From assembly GCA_013695255.1 (NCBI GenBank), contig JACDAV010000120.1, positions 1-12,794 on the forward strand: a DNA stretch of 12,794 nt, in the 5' to 3' direction. Position 1 is the first letter of the stretch. Every line of letters begins with the position of its first letter. This document shows positions 7,246-12,794 of this stretch, in pieces. This stretch comes from Chloroflexota bacterium. GTDB lineage: Bacteria; Chloroflexota; Limnocylindria; Limnocylindrales; CSP1-4. The translations under genes and the position numbers were made by a program. Below the pieces are notes generated by a model. It searched no databases. It worked only from the letters and a program-made list of their open reading frames with translations, and was not told the origin of the DNA.

Positions 7246-7877
7246 GGGCCCACCTCGCCGAGTTCCTCGGCACGTTCGCCCTCGTCTTCGCGGGCTGCGG
7301 GGCGATCGCGGTCGGGCGGCTGGAGCCCACGGGCATCGCGATGGCCTTCGGCCTGGCGATCGCCGTCGCCATCTACGGGTTGGGCCACATCTCCGGCGCT
7401 CACTTCAACCCGGCCGTCTCGGTCGGCTTTGCCCTCGGCCGCCACTTCCCATGGGCACGCGTCGCCACCTACTCCCTCGTCCAGGTGGCTGGTGCGATCG
7501 CGGGGGCCGGTCTGCTCCGATGGACGCTCGGCGACGTGCCGCTGGGCGTGACCCGCTCCTCGGTCGGGGTGCCGGCCGCCATCGCCTGGGAGGTCGTGCT
7601 GACGGCGCTCCTGATGCTCGTCATCACCGCGGTGGCAACCGATACCCGCGCCGTGGGCCAGGCCGCGGCGCTGGCGATCGGCGGAACGGTGGCGCTGGCG
7701 GCGCTGGTCGGTGGCCCTGTCACCGGGGCCTCCCTCAACCCGGCCCGCTCGATCGGCCCGGCGCTCGTCTCGGGCGATCTCCGCGATCTGTGGATCTACC
7801 TCGCGGGACCGGTGATCGGCGCCGCGGCGGGCTCGCTGCTGTACGCCTTCCTGCGGGACCCAGCCGACCGGCGGTAA
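7242..7877 (+). CDS. aqpS: Aquaporin-family (MIP) channel, probable arsenite exit channel
   Basis: This 211-residue major intrinsic protein has six helices and both pore half-helices: HFNPAV (NPA 56-58) and SLNPARSIGPAL (NPA 166-168). The conserved helix glutamates are at E7 and E117. The start TTG at 7242 overlaps the arsC stop (TTGA), so translation is probably coupled. By alignment from memory with E. coli AqpZ, the selectivity-filter positions are Y45, A154, A163 and R169. The filter histidine of water-specific aquaporins is replaced by alanine, suggesting a wider pore able to pass uncharged As(OH)3 or glycerol-like solutes. In Sinorhizobium meliloti, AqpS next to ArsC provides arsenite efflux in place of ArsB, and the same logic is inferred here. 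The gene symbol is by analogy. Transport of other small solutes is possible. Confidence 0.85.
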   Translation: MRAHLAEFLGTFALVFAGCGAIAVGRLEPTGIAMAFGLAIAVAIYGLGHISGAHFNPAVSVGFALGRHFPWARVATYSLVQVAGAIAGAGLLRWTLGDVPLGVTRSSVGVPAAIAWEVVLTALLMLVITAVATDTRAVGQAAALAIGGTVALAALVGGPVTGASLNPARSIGPALVSGDLRDLWIYLAGPVIGAAAGSLLYAFLRDPADRR

Positions 7878-7889
7878 CGCGTTCGGGGG

Positions 7890-8741
7890 TCAGGCGCCGA
7901 CGCCTTCGGGCGCCTCCTCCCTCGCCTCCTCACGCTCCTGTTCGCCGCGACGGTTGCGGGCCTCGATCCAGCCGTCGCGGTAGGGGCGCAGCCGCTCGAC
8001 GAGCGTCTCGAGCACGACGAGGTTGTGGAACCACTGGTGGTCGGCCGGCACGACGTACCACGGCGCGTCGGTCGTGGCCGTCGCGTTCATCGTTGTCTCG
8101 TAGGCGGTCATGTAGGCATCCCACGAGCGCCGCGCCGTCCAGTCCCGGGGCGAGATCTTCCAGGCGGTCTCGATGTTCTCCATCCGCTCGATGAGGCGGC
8201 GCTCCTGCTCGTCCTTGCCGACGTGAAGGAAGAACTTGAAGACGAGGAGTCCGCCGTGCTGGAGGAGCCGCTCGAAGTGCCGGATGTCGTCCAATCGCTC
8301 CGGCACCCGGTCGGCGTCACCGTCCTGGCCGTCCTGGTCGGGCTGGACCTGGGGCAGCACGGCCTGCTCGTAGTAGGAGCGGTCGAAGATGACGAGCTCG
8401 CCGCGGCCTGGCGTCTGGAGGTGCGCCCGCCACAGGAAGTGATGCTTCTCCTCCTCGTCCGTCATGTGGGAGAAGTGCTTGACGCGCATCGACTCCGGGT
8501 TGGCGGACATGAAGACGTGCCGGATGGTGACGTCCTTGCCCGCGGCGTCCATGCCCTGGAGGATCACCAGCACGCCATGCGTCTCGGCCGCATAGATCAG
8601 CTCCTGCAGCTCGAGCAGCTCACCGGCCATCGGCTGGAGCCGCGCATCCGCCTCCGCCTCGGTCAGCCCGCCGACAGTGGCGGGATCGATCTGGTCGAGA
8701 CGAACGTGGCGGCTGCCATCGACGGTGGTTGCATGTCCCAA
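7890..8741 (-). CDS. Polyphosphate kinase 2 family protein (PPK2)
   Basis: This is a P-loop polyphosphate:nucleotide phosphotransferase of 283 residues. It has Walker A GMDAAGKD (63-70), Walker B LVIFDRSYYE (117-125), and the lid-type segment HFLWRAHLQTPGRGE between them. The C-terminal APWYVVPADHQWFHN with its basic helix is typical of the family. PPK2 enzymes phosphorylate ADP/GDP or AMP using polyphosphate; which nucleotide is used cannot be read directly. An Asp/Gln-rich stretch (PDQDGQDGDAD, 134-144) occupies the position where family members often have a basic loop. TTG 8741 is chosen over GTG 8795 because AGGAG lies 8 nt upstream and the GTG extension is Arg/Pro-rich. The C-terminus is a charged Glu/Arg tail. 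A minus-strand TTGACG at 8818-8813 might be its -35, but no good -10 follows. The stop lies 12 bp from the convergent aquaporin stop. Confidence 0.88.
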   Translation of the reverse strand: MGHATTVDGSRHVRLDQIDPATVGGLTEAEADARLQPMAGELLELQELIYAAETHGVLVILQGMDAAGKDVTIRHVFMSANPESMRVKHFSHMTDEEEKHHFLWRAHLQTPGRGELVIFDRSYYEQAVLPQVQPDQDGQDGDADRVPERLDDIRHFERLLQHGGLLVFKFFLHVGKDEQERRLIERMENIETAWKISPRDWTARRSWDAYMTAYETTMNATATTDAPWYVVPADHQWFHNLVVLETLVERLRPYRDGWIEARNRRGEQEREEAREEAPEGVGA

Positions 8742-8906
8742 GGCGTGTGCTCCTGTCCTGGCTCCCGGCCGGCGTGTCGACGGCCAGCGAAGCACGACCG
8801 GCGTTGCGAATACGTCAAGGGCGGCGGACCGCGCCCGCGGTCGACCTTGCCGTCGTCTGCCGGCTCAGCGCTCCTGCTCCCTCACGGTCGACGCGGATGT
8901 CGCCCG

Positions 8907-10232
8907 TCAGGCGGCCCCGCCGAGCCATCGCTCGAACGCCGCCAGGCTCGGCGCGAGCACCGGCGCCAGGCCCGGGCGATCGGCCGTGGCGCTGGCGTCC
9001 GGCAGACCGAGCCGGCGCGCGTCCGGCGTCTTGAGGCCGTTGCCGGTGAGGATCGCGACCACCTCGTCGCCGGGGCGGATCACCCCGCGCCGCCGCGCCG
9101 CGGCGAGTGCCGCGATCGTGACCCCGCCAGCCGTCTCCGTGTAGATCCCCTCGAGGCGGGCCACGTCGCGGATGGCGGCCGCGGTCGCCTCGTCCGGCAC
9201 CGCCTCGACCGACCCGTCCGTGCGCCGCGCGAGCTCGGCGGCCTCCCGCCCGTCCGCTGGGCTGCCGATGGCCAGCGATCGCACGAAGGTGTCGGGCGCC
9301 CGGACCGGCTCGATGGCGTCGTTCCCGCGGGCCCATGCGGTGGCCACGGGGCCGCAGCCGCTGGCCTGCCCGCCGACGAAACGGACCGGCCGGCGCTCGA
9401 TGAGGCCGACCTCGGCGAGCTCGTCCCAGCCGCGCGCGAGCTTCATGAACATGGCCCCGGATGCGACCGGCGCGACCACGACGTCGGGAGTCCGCCAGCC
9501 CAGGCTTTCGGCGATCTCGAAGGCGAGCGTCTTCGACCCCTCGGCGTAGTACGGCCGCAGGTTGACGTTGACGAAGCCCCAGCCGGTCTCGTCCGCGACC
9601 TCGAGGCACAACCGGTTCACGTCATCGTACGTGCCTTCGACCGGCACCACGGTCGCGCCGTAGGCCAGGGCGTGGTCGATTTTCGCCGGCTCGAGGTCGG
9701 CGGGGATGAAGACGTAGGCGGGTAGCCCCACGGCGGCCGCGGCGGCGGCCGTCGCGCCGGCGAGGTTGCCGGTCGAGGCGCAGGCGAGGGCCGGGACGCC
9801 GAGCTCGATCGCGCGCGCCGTGGCGACCGCGACGGCCCGGTCCTTGAAGCTGAGGCTCGGGTTGCGGGTGTCGTCCTTCAGCCACAGCCGGTCGACGCCG
9901 ACGGCGGCCCCGAGCCGCTCGGCGGAGGTGATTGGCGTCGAGCCAACCGGCAGACCGCGGCGCGGAGGCGCCTCCACCGGCAGCAGCTCCCGGTAGCGCC
10001 AGATCCCGGGCGGTCGGCGCTCGATCGCGGCGCGGTCCACGAGTCGGCGCACGACGCCCAGGTCGTATCGCGCGTCCAGGGGCCCGAAGCAGGCCGGACA
10101 GACGTAGGCGAGGGGGGCCTTCTCGGGGCGATCGCAGGCCCGACACGCGAGGCCAAGGAAGCGCTCGCCGGAGTGGGCGCGCACGACGGGCTCGGTGGGC
10201 GCCGCCGCCGGATTCAATGTCTCGGTGGTCAT
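8907..10232 (-). CDS. Threonine synthase-like PLP enzyme with N-terminal zinc ribbon, under SAM-I riboswitch
   Basis: This 441-residue fold-type II PLP enzyme has an N-terminal zinc ribbon, CRAC (C30, C33) and CPACFGPLD (C45, C48). The catalytic domain has LKDDTRNPSLSFKDRA with PLP lysine K130, the SxGN substrate loop ASTGN (152-156), and a PLP phosphate-binding PVASGAMF. The domain order matches the threonine synthase subgroup with a 'CFGPLEV'-type zinc ribbon. The canonical reaction is O-phosphohomoserine to threonine. ATG 10232 is chosen because GAGGAG lies 8 nt upstream; an earlier in-frame start at 10262 is less supported. A SAM-I riboswitch about 108 nt upstream implies expression when SAM is low, which fits methionine rather than threonine synthesis. 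A homocysteine-forming role from O-phosphohomoserine is therefore possible (inference). No MoaD/ThiS-type sulfur-carrier gene is adjacent in this window. Confidence 0.88.
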   Translation of the reverse strand: MTTETLNPAAAPTEPVVRAHSGERFLGLACRACDRPEKAPLAYVCPACFGPLDARYDLGVVRRLVDRAAIERRPPGIWRYRELLPVEAPPRRGLPVGSTPITSAERLGAAVGVDRLWLKDDTRNPSLSFKDRAVAVATARAIELGVPALACASTGNLAGATAAAAAAVGLPAYVFIPADLEPAKIDHALAYGATVVPVEGTYDDVNRLCLEVADETGWGFVNVNLRPYYAEGSKTLAFEIAESLGWRTPDVVVAPVASGAMFMKLARGWDELAEVGLIERRPVRFVGGQASGCGPVATAWARGNDAIEPVRAPDTFVRSLAIGSPADGREAAELARRTDGSVEAVPDEATAAAIRDVARLEGIYTETAGGVTIAALAAARRRGVIRPGDEVVAILTGNGLKTPDARRLGLPDASATADRPGLAPVLAPSLAAFERWLGGAA

Positions 10233-10300
10233 CGGTCGACTCCTCGTCCTGCCGCGACTCACCGGACGCGGCCCTGGATGCGGAAGCGAGTGGACCGGCG

Positions 10301-10328
10301 GGAGACCCGGGGCTGCGGAAGGGTCTCC
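10301..10328 (-). promoter_or_regulatory. Hairpin in the riboswitch expression platform
   Basis: On the minus strand GGAGACCC pairs perfectly with GGGTCTCC (8 bp) around a 12-nt loop, starting 11 nt after the riboswitch P1 stem. It could be the SAM-dependent terminator. No T-tract follows on the minus strand (the next bases are CGCCGGTCC), so termination would be unconventional. Control of translation is possible, but I see no long pairing with the GAGGAG ribosome-binding site. Confidence 0.5.
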
Positions 10329-10339
10329 GAGGGAGCGTC

Positions 10340-10444
10340 CCTTATCTCGCAGGCGGACCTGCCCGGAATTGGCACCTTGCCGGCGTCGCGCCGGTAGGTT
10401 GTCGTGGCTTCAACGGGCCGGTCCCTCCGCCACTCTTGATAAAG
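10340..10444 (-). ncRNA. SAM-I (S-box) riboswitch
   Basis: Read on the minus strand, the 105 nt match the SAM-I consensus in order. P1 is formed by CTTTATC (10444-10438) and GATAAGG (10346-10340), 7 bp with one wobble. The core then runs TATCAAGAGTGGCGGAGGGA, CCGGCCC, TTGAAGCC, and ACAACC. A GC-rich P3 arm (CCGGC-GCGAC-GCCGG) is followed by the invariant GGTGCCAATTCC and a P4 arm (GCAGG-TCC-GCCTGC) before GAGATAAG. In this class SAM binding stabilises P1 and turns expression off. It lies between the sugar kinase stop (10537) and the threonine synthase-like start (10232) on the same strand, so that enzyme is the obvious target. Confidence 0.95.
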
Positions 10445-10464
10445 CGCTCTTCGGTTGTCCGAGC

Positions 10465-10470
10465 AGGATA
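10465..10470 (-). promoter_or_regulatory. Possible -10 box for the riboswitch transcript
   Basis: TATCCT on the minus strand lies about 20 nt before the first P1 base of the SAM riboswitch, the right distance for a transcript starting near 10458. No good -35 is found 16-19 nt upstream. The rest of the 10233-10536 gap is accounted for by the riboswitch, its expression-platform hairpin and this promoter region. Confidence 0.35.
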
Positions 10471-10536
10471 CGCGACGTCGAGCCAGGCCGTCCAGAAACC
10501 GATCTCGAGGCGTCCACCGACCGCCCGGCCGACGCG

Positions 10537-12024
10537 TCAGGCCTCTCCCAGGAGCGTCTCCAGGAGCGCCTCCTGGCGCAGCGCCGCCGGCCGCATGGCG
10601 GCCACGCGGTCGGGATCGGGAACCACCATCCGGCCCGGTGGCGGGGGCAGGGCGGCGACACCGGCAATGATGCCCGCCGCCGCCAGTGTGGCGATGGCAG
10701 CGCCACGCGCGGAGGCCTCGGCAACCGTCGAACGCTCGAACGGGCGGCCGAGCGCTCCGGCGAGGACCGCCGCCAGCAGCTCCGATCGGGCCAGCGCACC
10801 ACCCGACGCGACGATCCGGGGCGGATGCCCGAGATGCGCCGCGAGCCGGCGGTCGATCGCCGCGAATCGAAGTGCGATCGCCTCGACCGTCGCCAGGTAC
10901 AGCTCCGCCCGCGTGGTCCCGAGGCCAAGGCCGGTCACCGTTCCGCGCGCTCGCTCGTGGTAGCCCGTGCCGCGCTCGCCGGCGAGGAACGGCAGGATCG
11001 TCAGGCCGTGTCCGTCGGCCGGCAGCTCGAAGGCCCCGCGCTCCAGCGCGCGCGTCGTCGATCCGACCAGGCGGGCAACGGCGGCCGCGACGCCGCCGCC
11101 CTCGCTGAGCTGGCCGCCGAGCAGCGAGGTGCCGTCGGCGAGCCGGTGGGCGAACAAACCGGCGGGGACCGGTGGCGCGGCGCCCGGCTGGATGACCCGA
11201 ATGGCGCCGGACGTTCCGACCTGCAGCGCCGCGGGCCCGCCGGCGACCGCGCCCAGCCCGACGTTCCCGCACCACGCGTCGGACCACGGCGCGAACCACG
11301 GCACATCCCGGAGATCGGCGTAGCGCTCGGCCGACCAGCCGGCCAGCGGCGCCGCGGCGGCTCCGGGCAGGATCTGGGGAAGCGCGTCGGGATCGAGCCG
11401 CAGGGCGCGGAGCAGCCCCGCGTGCCAGCCGCCCGACGCCCGGTCGAGGAGGCCCGTCCCAGAGGCGTGCGACAGGTCGATGCCGAACTGGCCCGTGAGG
11501 GCGTGCCACAGGATCTCCGGCGCACCGGCGAACAGACGCGCGCCCGCCCCGGCATCCGCGGACCGCAGCCGGAGGATCTTCGCCGGCCAGTAGCTCGCGT
11601 GAAGCGGCGCGCCGGTCTCCGCCCAGACAGCGCCAGGCTCGAGGGTCGCCCGCAGGTCGGCTGCAGCGGCCGCCGACGTGGTGTCCGCCCAGGACAGCAG
11701 CGGCGAGATCGGCCGGCGGTCGCGATCGAACGCCGCGACCGAGTGGAGGAAGCACGAGACGCCGGCGCCGGCAACGCGCGACAGGTGGCCGGCGGAGCGC
11801 GCCACCAGCGCGTCGAGCGTCGTCGTGAGCGTGGCCAGCAGCCGCTCGACCGGGAGTTGGACCCCGCCGCGGTCGTCGACGTCCGGCTCGTATGCGACCT
11901 GGGCATACGCTCCCCGCACGGGCCGGCCGCCGGTGTCGTACAGGCCGGCCCGGATCGAGGAGCTCCCCACGTCGACCGCCACGACGAGCGGTCCCCCGCG
12001 GGCCGAGGACGTCGTCGAGGGCAT
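10537..12024 (-). CDS. FGGY-family carbohydrate kinase (gluconokinase-like)
   Basis: This is an actin-fold sugar kinase of 495 residues from ATG 12024. The N-terminal phosphate-1 loop VVAVDVGSSSIRAGLYD (14-30), the LLSWADTTS segment (W112, D114) and PWSDAWCGNVG with the likely catalytic base D249 are seen. They are followed by the ATP-side motifs ALQVGTSGA, ILPFLAGERGTGYHERARG and RIVASGGALARSELLAAVLA. FGGY kinases phosphorylate pentoses, hexonates or glycerol. The AGER-G-x(5)-ARG block and SW-D arrangement most resemble gluconate kinases, but the substrate is uncertain. The frame stays open to 12258, through the start of the divergent PxpA gene, and internal ATGs at 12084 and 12120 are possible starts. 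12024 is chosen because the family fold begins about 12 residues after it. None of these starts has a good ribosome-binding site. Confidence 0.85.
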   Translation of the reverse strand: MPSTTSSARGGPLVVAVDVGSSSIRAGLYDTGGRPVRGAYAQVAYEPDVDDRGGVQLPVERLLATLTTTLDALVARSAGHLSRVAGAGVSCFLHSVAAFDRDRRPISPLLSWADTTSAAAAADLRATLEPGAVWAETGAPLHASYWPAKILRLRSADAGAGARLFAGAPEILWHALTGQFGIDLSHASGTGLLDRASGGWHAGLLRALRLDPDALPQILPGAAAAPLAGWSAERYADLRDVPWFAPWSDAWCGNVGLGAVAGGPAALQVGTSGAIRVIQPGAAPPVPAGLFAHRLADGTSLLGGQLSEGGGVAAAVARLVGSTTRALERGAFELPADGHGLTILPFLAGERGTGYHERARGTVTGLGLGTTRAELYLATVEAIALRFAAIDRRLAAHLGHPPRIVASGGALARSELLAAVLAGALGRPFERSTVAEASARGAAIATLAAAGIIAGVAALPPPPGRMVVPDPDRVAAMRPAALRQEALLETLLGEA

Positions 12025-12114
12025 CGCTCGTGCGCGGACCCGGTCCAGCTCCGCGAGATCCGTCACCTGCCGATGATCGCGCATCCGCGTCGGTGCGCGC
12101 GCCTGGCCCGGGAC

Positions 12115-12120
12115 TACCAT
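12115..12120 (+). promoter_or_regulatory. Candidate -10 box (TACCAT) for pxpA; leaderless start
   Basis: TACCAT fits the TANNNT pattern and ends 7 nt before the GTG at 12128, so the transcript would begin at the start codon. No Shine-Dalgarno and no -35 are visible. The same arrangement occurs at the decarboxylase gene and the merR leader peptide. Confidence 0.4.
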
Positions 12121-12127
12121 CGCCCGA

Positions 12128-12794
12128 GTGACGATCGATCTCAACGCGGACGTCGGGGAAAGCCTCGGACCCTGGTCGATGGGCGAGGACGAGGCGCTGA
12201 TCCCCCTCGTGACCTCGGTCAACGTAGCCTGCGGGTTCCACGCCGGCGACCCGGCCACGATCGCCCGGACGATCGACCTGGCGGTCGCGGCCGGAGCCGT
12301 GATCGGCGCCCATCCGGGCTACCCGGATCTGGCGGGCTTCGGACGGCGCGACATGGAGATGGCCGTGGGCGACCTGGAAGCCGCCGTCCTCTACCAGGTC
12401 GGCGCCGTGGCCGCCTTCGCCCGGGCGGCCGGCGCGGCCCTGCGCCACGTCAAGCCGCATGGCGCGCTCTACAACCGATCGGCCCGCGACCCGGGCGTCG
12501 CCGCGGCCGTCGCGCGGGCGGTGCGGCGCTGCTCCCGCGAGCTGGTCCTGGTCGGCCTGGCCGGCTCGGTGTCGCTCGATGCGGCGCAGGCGGAGGGCCT
12601 CGCCACGCTGGCCGAGGCCTTCGCCGACCGCCGGTACGAGCGGGACGGCCGCCTCCGGGATCGGCGCGAGGGCGGCGCGCTCCTCGACGATCCGACCGCG
12701 GCGGCGGAGCAGGCGGTCGGCATCGCCCGCGACGGGCACGTGATCGCCGTCGACGGATCGCGGCTCGAGCTGCGGGCGGACACGCTGTGCGTCC
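12128..12794 (+). CDS. pxpA: LamB/YcsF family, 5-oxoprolinase subunit A (PxpA), partial at right edge
   Basis: GTG 12128 opens a frame of 222 codons that runs off the right edge; the family is about 250 residues, so roughly 30 are missing. Signatures are clear: TIDLNADVGESLGPWSMGED at the N-terminus, SVNVACGFHAGDP, IGAHPGYPDLAGFGRR, HVKPHGALYN, and the later FADRRYERDGRLRDRREGGALL. PxpA works with PxpB and PxpC to hydrolyse 5-oxoproline to glutamate with ATP, clearing a damage product of glutamine and glutathione. The partner genes would be expected just beyond the window. It is divergent from the FGGY kinase with about 100 bp between them if the kinase starts at 12024. There is no good ribosome-binding site, and the TACCAT box suggests leaderless translation. 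Confidence 0.92.
   Translation, partial: MTIDLNADVGESLGPWSMGEDEALIPLVTSVNVACGFHAGDPATIARTIDLAVAAGAVIGAHPGYPDLAGFGRRDMEMAVGDLEAAVLYQVGAVAAFARAAGAALRHVKPHGALYNRSARDPGVAAAVARAVRRCSRELVLVGLAGSVSLDAAQAEGLATLAEAFADRRYERDGRLRDRREGGALLDDPTAAAEQAVGIARDGHVIAVDGSRLELRADTLCV

Noticed and set aside
7890..8795. Upstream GTG start at 8795 for PPK2
   Set aside because: The 18-residue extension is Arg/Pro-rich and has no ribosome-binding site, while TTG 8741 has AGGAG at 8 nt.
8790..8818. TTGACG as a -35 for PPK2
   Set aside because: The hexamer is good, but 16-19 bp downstream there is no acceptable -10 (GTGCTT at best).
8742..8906. Possible MoaD/ThiS-like small gene next to the threonine synthase-like gene
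   Set aside because: The 165-bp gap is too short for a carrier protein of about 90 residues, and no ...GG-ending frame is seen there.
8025..9725. A 566-residue plus-strand open frame
   Set aside because: It is antisense to PPK2 and the threonine synthase-like gene, with no recognisable fold.
10259..12739. An 826-residue minus-strand open frame
   Set aside because: It overlaps the FGGY kinase in another frame, runs antisense to pxpA and covers the SAM riboswitch. Its composition is Arg/Gly/Ala-rich with no motif.

Overview
The window is very GC-rich, tightly packed DNA with frequent GTG and TTG starts and long antisense open frames caused by high GC at third codon positions. It contains a SAM-I riboswitch, several apparently leaderless genes (a TANNNT box 6-7 nt before the start codon), and a set of accessory metabolic and stress genes. 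This suggests a free-living soil or freshwater bacterium, most likely Chloroflexota (Limnocylindria/Ellin6529-like) or a deep Actinobacteriota lineage. No rRNA marker is present, so this is inference. I see no tRNA, rRNA, CRISPR array, insertion sequence or phage gene.

Layout. At 1-269 (-) is the 5' part of a small zinc-ribbon protein. At 545-2033 (+) is a three-gene envelope or stress-type operon: a 38-residue membrane peptide, a PRC-barrel/DUF2382 protein and a four-helix membrane protein. It converges on 2172-2837 (-), a two-helix membrane protein with an external DM13 domain. Upstream of that, 2989-4438 (-) is a PLP-dependent amino-acid decarboxylase whose reading frame is broken by one extra base near its N-terminus. 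At 4606-6060 (-) is an MHS-type MFS transporter with a structured 5' leader. It is divergent from an arsenic operon (+, 6303-7877). That operon has a textbook MerR-type promoter/operator, a MerR regulator fused in frame to a thioredoxin-type arsenate reductase that keeps its own ribosome-binding site, and an overlapping aquaporin-family channel. The likely logic is arsenate reduction followed by arsenite exit through the channel, with no ArsB or Acr3 pump in view.

The right half holds a PPK2-family polyphosphate kinase (7890-8741, -), then a threonine synthase-like enzyme (8907-10232, -) preceded by a clear SAM-I riboswitch (10340-10444, -), then an FGGY sugar kinase (10537-about 12024, -). 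Divergent from the kinase is a LamB/YcsF (PxpA, 5-oxoprolinase subunit A) gene that runs off the right edge.

The most interesting points are two. A 'threonine synthase' is placed under a switch that normally turns on methionine genes when SAM is low, which raises the possibility that it is a homocysteine-forming enzyme. The second is the MerR-ArsC fusion/aquaporin arsenic module, with its leaderless upstream peptide and internal start.
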